Of a DNA stretch of 18,685 nt, positions 6,289 through 14,088 are shown in pieces. Source of the DNA: Hungatella sp. UBA3402 (lineage in GTDB: Bacteria; Bacillota; Clostridia; Lachnospirales; Lachnospiraceae); contig DEPC01000092.1 of the NCBI GenBank assembly GCA_002358555.1, forward strand, positions 1 to 18,685. Direction: 5' to 3'. The notes below the pieces were generated by a model, which searched no databases, was not told the DNA's origin, and saw nothing but the letters and a program-made list of their open reading frames with translations. Both the position numbers and the translations under genes were made by a program. Position 1 is the stretch's first letter. Each line of letters starts with the position of its first letter.

Positions 6289-8286
6289 CTGTCAATTCGT
6301 CATAAGACTATTGTGAAATCCATTCTGGGACATCCTGGAGGAATCACTGGAAAACAGCTTTCAGAACTACTTCGAGTTAGTGATAAGACAATACGCAATG
6401 ATATTGCAGAAGTGAATCAGTGGTTGAGAGAACAAGGACTTTGTATCTGTGCATCTCATAAACAAGGTTATTTTATAGAGGAAAAGCAGAAAAGCCAGAT
6501 TATAGGGCTTTTGAAGGAACAAGATTTTCCGAAAAGTAGAGAAGTGCAAACTCCATGGGAACGGAGATTTGCCATTCTAGATAGAGCATTAGGAAGACCA
6601 GGAATTCGCATTGAAAAGCTGGCAGAGAATTTATATGTCTCTGAGCAGACACTTTATAAGGATATTGTACATTTGCAGCAAAAGCTCAAAATAGTATGTG
6701 AATTTTCAGGGCTGCGAGTTCAAAATCATAGATTATATATCCAGGGACCAGAGGAGGAGATTCGCCGTCTAGTATTCCGCCTGATATGTGCTATAGTTCT
6801 TCATAGCGGGCAGTTAATGGATAATTCTCTGCATCAGTTGATGAGCAGTATTGTAAATCTTAATGAAATTTATACGTTTTATGAACATGTTGAAACTTAT
6901 TGTGTACAGATGGGAGTTATATTGCCGGACCAGGTTCTTTATATCGTGGCATGGATGCTCTTTTATGTCAATGTCAGAAGAGAGGAGAGACATTTTCTAG
7001 AAAATCAAATATTCTCTGCTTCTTCTTTCTATGGTCAGAAAAATGAAGGAAAGAAGTTTCCTGAACAATATGTGAATTTATCAAAACCATTCTTTAAATA
7101 CTGTGAGAGGGATAGACTTTCACAATTTCTGGTATATATGAACAAAAGCTTTTTTCTAGAATTTGAAGATAGCGATTTAGAGTTTTTATATAAGGCTCTG
7201 AGAGCTGTAGGATTTCTGTCAGAAAGAAATTATGAAAAACAGGCAGAGGAATTATTTGAGGAGTTTTCCCAAAAGTTAAACAGAGAATATCATCTTGTCT
7301 TTTTTGATTGTCAAGAACAGAAAAAACAATTTTTATGCGAGCTAGATTGCTTGTTATGGAGGGTGAAAGAAAGATATCAATTTTGTGATTGGTGGCTTTG
7401 GAACCAGGAAAATCAAAGTTTCATTTCCTATGAAGTAGGAATTCTCATGGCTAAAATGATACAGCAAAAATTAGGAAATTTTCTAACACGAACAGAAGTT
7501 TATAGAATTGCCAGGTTGGTTCAGGCATGTACCAGCAAAGGGAAAAAAATGATTCGAGCTCAAATGGTATATGGTGAAGATATGGGGTGGTACTATATAG
7601 TGCGTCGATGGATAGAAGAACGATTAGGAGACCAAGTAGAAATCTGTGGTGTCTGCCCTAGATATCTGGTTAAAGAACAATGTAGGAAAAATCAGCCGAA
7701 TCTGCTTATTGAGGCTTTAATCCGAGAAGAAGAGCAGGAATTTTTGTCTTTTACCTTGTCAAAAGTTCTGGATGTAGAAGAAGAAAAAAGATTCTGGAGA
7801 TTTGTAGAAGAAAATATTTTAAAGAAGCAGGTTTTTTCTTGCTTGAAGGATATGTTATCTAGACATAATACTATCCTTTTTGATAAAGAAGCTTCTTTTG
7901 AGGATATGGCATTCTCATGTGTTCAGGCTTTGGAAAAATATGGGTGCATCCGACAGAGTGAACTGTTTTTTAAAGAAATGATGGAACGACAGGAGTATTA
8001 TCCTCCAAGGAATGAGAATTATTGTTGGTTTTTGCAGGCATTTGGGCGTCAGGCAGTTTTTGATGGAATTGCTATTGCTGTAGAACAAGGCAAGGAAAAC
8101 TTAGGCAAAGTGGTTTTTGTGGGAGCATTTTCCCCAAGATTAGAGACAAAGGTGGATTTTGAGTATATGGGGAAATTCCTACAGAAATTTTTGAGCTCTG
8201 GAGATTTGATAGATAGAATAAGAAAAGCAGAAGATGGACAACAGATTATAGAGGAAATATTTTTTGCCGCTTGTGCAGATTCTTGA
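6286..8286 (+). CDS. PRD/Mga-type PTS-linked transcriptional regulator (LicR/MtlR-like), degenerate phosphosites
   Basis: 666 residues from a TTG start. Domains in order: an HTH_11 helix-turn-helix (about 3-48), a second Mga-type HTH (about 92-135), a first PRD-like region (about 157-235), a second PRD-like region (about 322-415), an EIIB-like segment (about 420-475) and an EIIA_2-like C-terminus (about 540-660). Proteins of this plan activate sugar operons and are switched by PTS phosphorylation of PRD histidines and of the EIIB cysteine and EIIA histidine. Here the helices that normally carry the PRD histidines read VLYIVAWMLFYVNVRR, ELDCLLWRVKE and YRIARLVQA without His, the EIIB-like loop reads AQMVYGEDMGW without Cys, and no IAIPH-type motif is seen in the EIIA-like part. 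It probably regulates the operon it sits in; how it is switched is unclear. Confidence 0.8.
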   Translation: MLSIRHKTIVKSILGHPGGITGKQLSELLRVSDKTIRNDIAEVNQWLREQGLCICASHKQGYFIEEKQKSQIIGLLKEQDFPKSREVQTPWERRFAILDRALGRPGIRIEKLAENLYVSEQTLYKDIVHLQQKLKIVCEFSGLRVQNHRLYIQGPEEEIRRLVFRLICAIVLHSGQLMDNSLHQLMSSIVNLNEIYTFYEHVETYCVQMGVILPDQVLYIVAWMLFYVNVRREERHFLENQIFSASSFYGQKNEGKKFPEQYVNLSKPFFKYCERDRLSQFLVYMNKSFFLEFEDSDLEFLYKALRAVGFLSERNYEKQAEELFEEFSQKLNREYHLVFFDCQEQKKQFLCELDCLLWRVKERYQFCDWWLWNQENQSFISYEVGILMAKMIQQKLGNFLTRTEVYRIARLVQACTSKGKKMIRAQMVYGEDMGWYYIVRRWIEERLGDQVEICGVCPRYLVKEQCRKNQPNLLIEALIREEEQEFLSFTLSKVLDVEEEKRFWRFVEENILKKQVFSCLKDMLSRHNTILFDKEASFEDMAFSCVQALEKYGCIRQSELFFKEMMERQEYYPPRNENYCWFLQAFGRQAVFDGIAIAVEQGKENLGKVVFVGAFSPRLETKVDFEYMGKFLQKFLSSGDLIDRIRKAEDGQQIIEEIFFAACADS

Positions 8287-8336
8287 ATTTTTTATTGTAA
8301 GTATTTATGAAAGAGAACAAAATAGGAGAGGGCTAT

Positions 8337-9236
8337 ATGGAGAAGAAAGAATTGGGGCTTATACAACAGAATAGGGAAAGAAGTAGGAAGATTCGAGCAG
8401 TGGTCAGCGATATGGATGGCTCTTTTCTGGATGAAAGTGGGGGAGTGAGCAAGAGAAATCTCCAAGCAGTAAGAAAACTTCAAGAAGCAGGGATACCATT
8501 TGTAGTCTGTACAGGCCGTAGCTTTGAGGAAGCTCAAGAGCCGCTTAAAGAGGTTGGACTAAATTGCGATATGATTGCCATGAATGGGGCTGCCATTTAT
8601 AGAAAAGATGGTCAGGTGTTGCGAGAGTATGTTCTTTCTCAACATAAAATCCATGAGATTTTAAAGACCCTTGAGATGTGGAAGGAACGGTTGATTATTC
8701 AATTAGTGACTGATAAAGGAGACTATATAATTGCTAGAGAAGAATTGTTCCGTGATTTTTTCCTCTCTAGAATATTTCCTAAAAAAGAGAGAAGCCAAGA
8801 GGAAGAAGATATTTTGTTTGAAGCTTATCACAGAACAACGCCAGAAGAATTTGAACAATGGAATCACAAATGCTATAAGATTGTGACATTAAGCCAGGAT
8901 ACAGGGTTGATTGATGAGATAAGACAGCCTTTAGAGGCTGTTGGTAATGTATGTGTAGCTGCTTCATTTCCCACAAACTGGGAGATTACTCATGAGAGGG
9001 CCAGCAAAGGAGAAGGGCTAAAAGACTATGCAGAGATTATGGGTTTTGGACTCCAAGAAGTGATGGCTTTTGGAGATGGAGATAATGATAGAACTATGTT
9101 AGCACTTCCTTTGGGATGGAGTGTAGCTATGGGCAATGCGGGAGAGTACTTAAAAGAAGTCGTCCATATTATCACTGGAAGTCATAAAGAAGATGGCTTT
9201 TCTCAGGCAATAGAACTATTATTAGATGTAAGATAA
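8337..9236 (+). CDS. HAD-superfamily (Cof-type, class IIB) sugar phosphatase
   Basis: 299 residues from the ATG at 8337, which follows AGGAG (8324-8328) by 8 bases; an in-frame ATG at 8307 has no ribosome site. All four HAD motifs are visible: SDMDGSFLD with nucleophile Asp25 and acid Asp27, CTGR (58-61), Lys224 in ASKGEG and FGDGDND (245-251). The large cap between motifs II and III places it in the Cof/YidA group, which dephosphorylates sugar phosphates in the cytoplasm. Between a PTS regulator and an alpha-glucosidase, it may remove phosphate from sugars released from the PTS product or relieve sugar-phosphate stress; the exact substrate is not readable. Confidence 0.9.
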   Translation: MEKKELGLIQQNRERSRKIRAVVSDMDGSFLDESGGVSKRNLQAVRKLQEAGIPFVVCTGRSFEEAQEPLKEVGLNCDMIAMNGAAIYRKDGQVLREYVLSQHKIHEILKTLEMWKERLIIQLVTDKGDYIIAREELFRDFFLSRIFPKKERSQEEEDILFEAYHRTTPEEFEQWNHKCYKIVTLSQDTGLIDEIRQPLEAVGNVCVAASFPTNWEITHERASKGEGLKDYAEIMGFGLQEVMAFGDGDNDRTMLALPLGWSVAMGNAGEYLKEVVHIITGSHKEDGFSQAIELLLDVR

Positions 9237-9250
9237 AGGAGGAATAAAAG

Positions 9251-10888
9251 ATGAAGCATCAAAAGGATTGGTATAAGGAGCTGGTAATCTATCAGATTTA
9301 TCCAAGAAGCTTTAAAGATGGCAATGGGGACGGAATCGGTGATTTAAAGGGAATGACAGAAAAATTGGATTATCTAAAAGAACTAGGAATCACAGCAATA
9401 TGGATGTCTCCTGTGTACGCTTCCCCTAATGTGGATAATGGATATGATATCTCCGATTACTACAAGATTATGGAAGAATTTGGAACTATGGAGGATTGGG
9501 AGGATTTTAGGGACAATGCTCATAAACGGGGAATTGCTATTATCATGGATTTGGTGCTAAATCACAGTTCAGACCAACATCATTGGTTCCAGGAATCCAA
9601 AAAATCTAGAGATAATGAATTTAGTGACTATTATATCTGGCGTAATCCAGCTCCTGATGGCAGTGCACCCAACGGCTGGCTCTCGGTATTTGGAGGCGGA
9701 GCATGGGAATATGTGCCAGAAAGAGGACAATACTATCTTCATTTCTTTGCAAAAGAGCAACCAGACTTAAATTGGGAGAATGAACAGGCAAGAGAAAAAA
9801 TCTTTGATATTATCCGTTTTTGGAATGATAAGGGAACTGATGGATACCGAGTGGATGCTATCAGTTATTTGGATAAAGGGCTAGACGGCAGGGCAGATAT
9901 GACAGAGCCATTTGGGACAACCTCCTGTGCTAATTTGGAAGGAACTCATAAATATATTCAAGAAATGGTAGCTAAGACCATAAAACCAGATAATTTGATG
10001 ACTGTAGGGGAGGTAAATATCAGAAACCTGCAGGATGCAAAAGATTATACCAGTACATCTAGAGGAGAATTTGATATGGCCATTGGTTTTGTTCCTCCTA
10101 TTGTGGAGATAAAGACTTGGTCGCCAGAACGATTTAAAAAGGAACTTAAGGAAAATTATGAAGCATTAAAAGGAGATGGTTGGTGGGCCAGATTCCTAAG
10201 CAATCATGACAAGCCAAGACAGGTTTCTCTTTATGGAAATGATAGTGCCTATTGGAAGGAATCTGCAAAAATGTTGGGTTGCTATCTTCATACATTGCCA
10301 GGTACTCCTTTTGTGTATCAGGGTGAAGAACTTGGAATGACCAATATCAAGTTGCCCTCCATAGAGGATTATGATGATATTGATACAAAAAATTATTACC
10401 ATACTATGATAGAAGATGGGGCATCAGAGAAGGAAGCTTTAGAAGAATCTCAGAGTATCAGTAGAGACAATGCTAGAACTCCTATGCAATGGGATAATAG
10501 TGAAAATGGAGGATTTTCTCAGTGCAATCCATGGCTTGCAGTAAATGAAAATTATACAAAAATCAATGCCAAGCAGCAGATGGAAGATGAGGATTCGGTG
10601 TTTAAATTCTACCAAAAGCTCATTGCCTTGCGCAAAGAAAATCCAGTTATGATATATGGAGATTTTAAGCTATGCTGTGAAGAAAAAGGACCAGTAATTG
10701 CATATACGAGAAGCTTAGGGGATGTCAAATGGCTGGCAGTTCACAATTTCTCAGAGGAATCTCAAAGATTTGAGTATAAAGATATAACAAGAACAACAAA
10801 GATAATCTTAGGAAATTACAAAGAGCAACAACAAAAAGAGAAGGTGATAGAGCTTAGGGCTTATGAAACAATGATTTTAAGGTTGTAA
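9251..10888 (+). CDS. GH13 alpha-glucosidase (oligo-1,6-glucosidase / MalL-like family)
   Basis: 545 residues, a typical GH13 subfamily-31 length. It hydrolyses alpha-glucosidic bonds of short sugars in the cytoplasm; no signal peptide. Seen: the calcium-type loop DGNGDGIGD (23-31), DLVLNH (100-105), QPDLNWEN (170-177), the nucleophile Asp202 in GYRVDAI, acid/base Glu254 in TVGEV and Asp320 in SNHDKPR. The residue after the nucleophile is Ala203; in this family Val there goes with alpha-1,6 preference and Ala or Thr with alpha-1,4, so maltose-type or mixed specificity is likely. Trehalose-6-phosphate hydrolase is a related alternative, and a phosphorylated substrate is possible given the PTS neighbour. 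It starts 14 bases after the HAD gene behind AAAGGAGG and is the last gene of the operon. Confidence 0.9.
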   Translation: MKHQKDWYKELVIYQIYPRSFKDGNGDGIGDLKGMTEKLDYLKELGITAIWMSPVYASPNVDNGYDISDYYKIMEEFGTMEDWEDFRDNAHKRGIAIIMDLVLNHSSDQHHWFQESKKSRDNEFSDYYIWRNPAPDGSAPNGWLSVFGGGAWEYVPERGQYYLHFFAKEQPDLNWENEQAREKIFDIIRFWNDKGTDGYRVDAISYLDKGLDGRADMTEPFGTTSCANLEGTHKYIQEMVAKTIKPDNLMTVGEVNIRNLQDAKDYTSTSRGEFDMAIGFVPPIVEIKTWSPERFKKELKENYEALKGDGWWARFLSNHDKPRQVSLYGNDSAYWKESAKMLGCYLHTLPGTPFVYQGEELGMTNIKLPSIEDYDDIDTKNYYHTMIEDGASEKEALEESQSISRDNARTPMQWDNSENGGFSQCNPWLAVNENYTKINAKQQMEDEDSVFKFYQKLIALRKENPVMIYGDFKLCCEEKGPVIAYTRSLGDVKWLAVHNFSEESQRFEYKDITRTTKIILGNYKEQQQKEKVIELRAYETMILRL

Positions 10889-10897
10889 AACTAATAG

Positions 10898-10926
10898 TTG
10901 CTATGGTGAGATTTTTCTGCTACAAT
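10898..10926 (+). promoter_or_regulatory. Probable promoter of the RidA-TSCPD pair
   Basis: TTGCTA (10898-10903), 17 bases, TACAAT (10921-10926). It starts just after the alpha-glucosidase stop codon; no terminator hairpin is visible between, so read-through from the sugar operon remains possible. Confidence 0.5.
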
Positions 10927-10989
10927 CAGCTTTATACATAAATTTAGTATCTGGCCATTACACCAGTTATATGAGAGGAGAGAGAAATA

Positions 10990-11373
10990 ATGAAAAAGGT
11001 ATACGCCACCACCCAGGCCCCATCAGCTATTGGCCCATATTCCCAGGCTATTCAGGCAGGAGATTTTGTCTATGTTTCAGGACAGCTTCCCATTGCCCCA
11101 TCTACCGGAGAATTTGCTGGAACAGATATTGCCAGTCAGACCAGACAGTCCTTATCTAATATTAAAGCTATCTTGGAAAGTGAGGGCTTGTCCATGGAAA
11201 ATGTAGTAAAAACTACGGTTTTACTGCAGAATATAAGCGATTTTGGGGCAATGAATGAAGTTTATGCGACATTTTTTAAAAAAGATTTCCCTGCTAGAGC
11301 TGCATTTGAAGTAGCAGCTATTCCTAAGGGCGCATTAGTTGAAATAGAAGCAGTTGCTTATTGTGGAACATAA
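10990..11373 (+). CDS. ridA: RidA-family 2-iminobutanoate/2-iminopropanoate deaminase
   Basis: 127 residues, full length for the YjgF/YER057c/UK114 family. It hydrolyses reactive enamines/imines such as 2-aminoacrylate, products of PLP enzymes, to keto acids and ammonia; the family acts as a cytosolic trimer. Seen: IGPYSQA with Tyr17, VYVSGQLP (27-34), PARAAFEVAAIPKGALVEIE with substrate-binding Arg103 and Glu118 fifteen residues on, the canonical spacing. The start follows GAGAGGAGAGAG. A second RidA gene is at 17939-18319; the two are clearly diverged. It lies 29 bases before the TSCPD gene and is probably co-transcribed with it. Confidence 0.93.
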   Translation: MKKVYATTQAPSAIGPYSQAIQAGDFVYVSGQLPIAPSTGEFAGTDIASQTRQSLSNIKAILESEGLSMENVVKTTVLLQNISDFGAMNEVYATFFKKDFPARAAFEVAAIPKGALVEIEAVAYCGT

Positions 11374-11402
11374 TCTAAGAAGGTAGATAGGAGAGAAAGC
11401 AA

Positions 11403-11657
11403 ATGAGATTTGAAATGGTACCTGAGGGCGTATGCCCAAGCAAAATCTGTTTTGATTTAGACGGGAATATTGTGACTAATATTTCTTTTACCAATGGTTG
11501 CAATGGCAATTTAAAAGCCATCAGCAAGGTAGTAAATGGTATGACAGTAGAGCAGATTGAAGGATATTTCAAGGGAAATACATGTAGACAGAAACCAACC
11601 TCCTGTGCAGACCAGTTGGCTCGCTTGGTGCGCAAGGCATATGAGGAATCAAAATAA
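11403..11657 (+). CDS. TSCPD domain protein (TIGR03905-like)
   Basis: 84 residues. The TSCPD domain is also found near the C-terminus of class II ribonucleotide reductases, but stand-alone short proteins of this type are of unknown function. Four cysteines at 11, 33, 61 and 68 suggest metal binding: PEGVCPSKI, FTNGCNGNL, GNTCRQKP and TSCADQLA. The last motif has Ala where TSCPDQL has Pro. A strong ribosome site (AGGAGAG) lies upstream, and the gene ends before a good terminator. Function not assigned. Confidence 0.85.
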   Translation: MRFEMVPEGVCPSKICFDLDGNIVTNISFTNGCNGNLKAISKVVNGMTVEQIEGYFKGNTCRQKPTSCADQLARLVRKAYEESK

Positions 11658-11689
11658 ATGGAAATTGCTATAAGGTTAAAATGAATTTG

Positions 11690-11740
11690 AAAGACTGTTG
11701 TAAAATGCGATGATTCTACAGTATTTTGCAACAGTCTTTT
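11690..11740 (+). terminator. Rho-independent terminator after the TSCPD gene
   Basis: 17-base arms (11690-11706 and 11723-11739) pair at 16 positions plus one G-U, with a 16-base loop, followed by the U run of CTTTTCT. It lies 32 bases after the stop codon. The rubredoxin gene ends on the other strand 35 bases away, so it may serve both directions. Confidence 0.8.
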
Positions 11741-11774
11741 CTGACAATGAGATTTATAACCGTTAGATGAAAGT

Positions 11775-11933
11775 TTACATTTTTACAAATACATCTTTTC
11801 CAAGGCCGCATATCGGACAAACCCAGTCATCAGGAATATCCTCAAATGCAGTTCCAGGTGCGATACCATTATCAGGATCTCCGATTTTTGGGTCATAGAT
11901 ATAACCACATGGTTCACATAAATATTGGTCCAT
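11775..11933 (-). CDS. Rubredoxin
   Basis: 52 residues, the normal length of a one-iron rubredoxin, a small cytosolic electron carrier of anaerobes. Reading starts MDQYLCEPCGYIYDPKIG. The iron ligands are Cys6 and Cys9 (CEPCGY) and Cys39 and Cys42 (CPICG), with the conserved aromatic YIYDP, the GDPDNGIAPGT loop and DDWVCP. A very strong AAAGGAGGTGA site sits just upstream of the ATG at 11933. It stands alone on the minus strand, divergent from the CYTH gene. Typical partners are oxygen or peroxide reductases (rubrerythrin, flavodiiron proteins), none of which is in the window. Confidence 0.95.
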   Translation of the reverse strand: MDQYLCEPCGYIYDPKIGDPDNGIAPGTAFEDIPDDWVCPICGLGKDVFVKM

Positions 11934-12042
11934 AATCTCACCTCCTTTATTGGCTGAGTACTCACAGAGCCCTTATTTCCTATCATTGAGGGAATTTTTC
12001 CAAGAGTACTTTGGCATGAATTGTGGTTAGTATGAGCTGATT

Positions 12043-12070
12043 TTGGAAAAATTATTATAAAAGATAGAAT
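12043..12070 (+). promoter_or_regulatory. Probable promoter of the CYTH gene
   Basis: TTGGAA (12043-12048), 16 bases, TAGAAT (12065-12070), then AAAAAGGAG and the ATG at 12091. The same 157-base intergenic region holds the rubredoxin leader and a perfect palindrome TGAGTACTCA (11955-11964), whose core GAGTACT recurs at 12004-12010; no clear rubredoxin promoter could be fixed. Confidence 0.45.
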
Positions 12071-12090
12071 AATATAAAAAGGAGTGCTTT

Positions 12091-12573
12091 ATGGAAATTG
12101 AACGGAAATATTTGATAACCTCCCCTTTACAGGGATATGAAAGGTTTCCCTCTCATTTTATTGAACAAGCATATCTGTGTACAGAGCCAGTAGTACGGAT
12201 TCGGAAGGAGGACGATTCTTGTTATTTGACCTATAAATCAAAGGGACTTATGGTAAGGGAAGAGTATAACCTCCCTCTCACCTTAGAGGCATATGAACAT
12301 CTTTTGCTTAAAGCAGATGGCATTATTTTGACAAAGCAAAGATATTTAATTCCCATAGAAGATACTAACCTTACTATTGAATTAGATGTGTTTTCAGGAG
12401 AATATGAGGGACTTATGCTGGCAGAGGTGGAATTTAAGACCGAGGAGGAGGCAAAGAATTTTAAACCTCCACAATGGTTTGGAAGAGAAGTGACCTTTTC
12501 AGGGGAATATCAAAATAGCTATCTATCAACTCATAAACCCTATTCTTCCAATCCACATATCCCCACAATTTAA
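12091..12573 (+). CDS. CYTH-domain protein (triphosphate tunnel metalloenzyme)
   Basis: 160 residues. The N-terminal EIERKYL is the ExExK signature of CYTH proteins, where the acidic residues bind metal and the Lys binds triphosphate. Further tunnel residues are visible in VRIRKE, YLTYKSKG, VREEYNL, KQRYLIP and IELDVFSGEYEGLMLAEVEF, with the typical late FGREVT...NSYLS segment. Bacterial stand-alone members hydrolyse inorganic triphosphate or nucleoside triphosphates; true class IV adenylate cyclases and thiamine triphosphatases belong to the same fold, so the substrate is uncertain. Cytosolic, apparently monocistronic. Confidence 0.9.
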   Translation: MEIERKYLITSPLQGYERFPSHFIEQAYLCTEPVVRIRKEDDSCYLTYKSKGLMVREEYNLPLTLEAYEHLLLKADGIILTKQRYLIPIEDTNLTIELDVFSGEYEGLMLAEVEFKTEEEAKNFKPPQWFGREVTFSGEYQNSYLSTHKPYSSNPHIPTI

Positions 12574-12588
12574 AATAAAGGCATTGAA

Positions 12589-12653
12589 AAAACTATATTC
12601 TTTTATCAAAATAGCTATATATGAGATTATAGTTTTGAATATCTATATATAGC
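12589..12653. other. Overlapping alternative hairpins after the CYTH gene
   Basis: AAAACTATA (12589-12597) pairs with TATAGTTTT (12628-12636), and GCTATATAT (12614-12622) pairs with ATATATAGC (12645-12653). The two 9-bp stems interlock and cannot form as a simple nested structure. A short ATAATTTTT follows the second, so it may be a weak terminator. The rest of 12654-12738 is AT-rich with no gene. Confidence 0.35.
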
Positions 12654-12738
12654 ATAATTTTTAAAAGTAAAAAAAGACTTTTTCAAGGTCCTTGTTAGAG
12701 GTAAGAGAGTTTTTGCTAAAAAATGTTAAAAAGGGGGT

Positions 12739-12778
12739 TGTCCCAAAAGAATGATGAATCATGGAGACTTTTGGGACA
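12739..12778. terminator. Bidirectional terminator between convergent genes
   Basis: TGTCCCAAAAG (12739-12749) and CTTTTGGGACA (12768-12778) are perfect 11-bp arms. On the + strand TTTTATATTT follows directly; on the minus strand the T run comes after ACCCCC. It lies 11 bases beyond the stop codon of the SLC13-type permease gene and also downstream of the CYTH gene. Confidence 0.75.
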
Positions 12779-12789
12779 TTTTATATTTA

Positions 12790-14088
12790 CTACAAAGGAG
12801 TAAAACCATATACCAATGGACAGAGAATCATACATCCAATCGTCAAAATAATAGTAATGGGAAGTCCTATTTTCACATAATCGATAAATCGATAGCCCGC
12901 CACCAGGGTTTGAGTTACACTAGGAGTTCCAATGGGAGTAGCCAATGCCGTGCTGCCGCCAATGATGCATGCCAGGATAAAAGGTTCCGGCTGGATTCCA
13001 ATTTGAAATCCAATATTGATAAAAATAGGAGTCAGCATAGCTAGAACTGCTGTGTTAGACATAAAATTGGTCAAAACCGTAGAAAGTATGACACATATGG
13101 TAAGAAGTACAAAAGGGGAGGCATTTTGTCCGCCAAATATAGACAAAATCCATTCTGCTAACATCCTTCCACCACCGCTAGCATCTAATCCTTTTGCAAA
13201 TCCTTGAACAGCTCCTAGAATGATGATGGTATTCCAATCCATGATTCGCATAGCCTTCTTAAAATCCATACAACCTATTAGCAGTAATATGGTTGCTCCT
13301 GTAAGGGCAATCACAGCAACATTCCAGACATTCATGATAAAACCGAGAATGCATAATATCATTACAATACCAGATGCTCCCATTTTCCAGGTAAAGGTTT
13401 GTCCATTTTCCCAAGACATTTTTTCCTCAGAGACAGTAGCTAATACATTTACGTCTTCAAAGGTAAAGTATTTTTTTTCCAGATGATATCCAAATGTGGC
13501 AAAATATATTGCAAGTATAAGACATAAAGGTCCACATACATAGCTTAATTCAAAAAATTCGAGAGGCCGACACCCTTCAGTTGCTTCTAATACTTGCTGG
13601 GCGGCAAGTTGAGCTGTTGAGCCTACCATGGTACAGGAACCTCCGATTGCAGAGGCCATACCAATCCCCATGATGATATTTTTATTGGTAAGTCTTCCCT
13701 CTGATTTTAATACCAGAGATCCTACAAGGGGGATACATACTGCAACTACAGCAGAATTGCTTAAAAATGCAGAGAGGGCGGCGGAAAACAGTACCATAAA
13801 AAACAGGAAACATCGTTCATTTTTTACAATGGGGAGAGTACTTAAACGTTCCCCCAACCATGTGGCAAGTCCAGACTCAAAGATACAGTTTCCTATTACT
13901 AACATTCCTGCCACCATCATAACGCTTGTGTTGGAAAAGCCACTATAAATATCTGAGAAGGGAATAATCTTAAAGATTCCCATGGCAAGGGCTGCTAGCA
14001 TTGCAGTGACAGGAAGCGGAATCTTTTCTAACGCAAAGGATATGATTGCAAATAAAATAATAATAATAGCAATAGTAGTTTGACTCAT
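12790..14088 (-). CDS. SLC13/DASS-type anion permease
   Basis: 432 residues, multi-spanning membrane protein of the ion-transporter superfamily that includes Na+/dicarboxylate and sulfate carriers. The pair of Ser-Asn-Ser/Thr hairpin motifs that hold Na+ and substrate carboxylates is visible: FLSNSAVVAV (SNS at 110-112) and FMSNTAVLAML (SNT at 344-346), with IGGSCTMVGSTAQ (148-160) and ATPIGTPS (383-390). The substrate (C4-dicarboxylate, sulfate, another organic anion) cannot be read. The ATG abuts the TAA of the MalY-type gene with no gap, and GAGGTG inside that gene serves as ribosome site, so the two are translationally coupled. Last gene of the minus-strand run. Confidence 0.85.
   Translation of the reverse strand: MSQTTIAIIIILFAIISFALEKIPLPVTAMLAALAMGIFKIIPFSDIYSGFSNTSVMMVAGMLVIGNCIFESGLATWLGERLSTLPIVKNERCFLFFMVLFSAALSAFLSNSAVVAVCIPLVGSLVLKSEGRLTNKNIIMGIGMASAIGGSCTMVGSTAQLAAQQVLEATEGCRPLEFFELSYVCGPLCLILAIYFATFGYHLEKKYFTFEDVNVLATVSEEKMSWENGQTFTWKMGASGIVMILCILGFIMNVWNVAVIALTGATILLLIGCMDFKKAMRIMDWNTIIILGAVQGFAKGLDASGGGRMLAEWILSIFGGQNASPFVLLTICVILSTVLTNFMSNTAVLAMLTPIFINIGFQIGIQPEPFILACIIGGSTALATPIGTPSVTQTLVAGYRFIDYVKIGLPITIILTIGCMILCPLVYGFTPL

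Noticed and set aside
11783..11986. 67-codon minus-strand frame
   Set aside because: It is the wrong frame over the rubredoxin gene, whose own frame has the four iron-binding cysteines and a perfect ribosome site.
12751..13044. 97-codon + strand frame
   Set aside because: It runs antisense through the end of the SLC13-type permease gene and through the terminator; no homology-like features.
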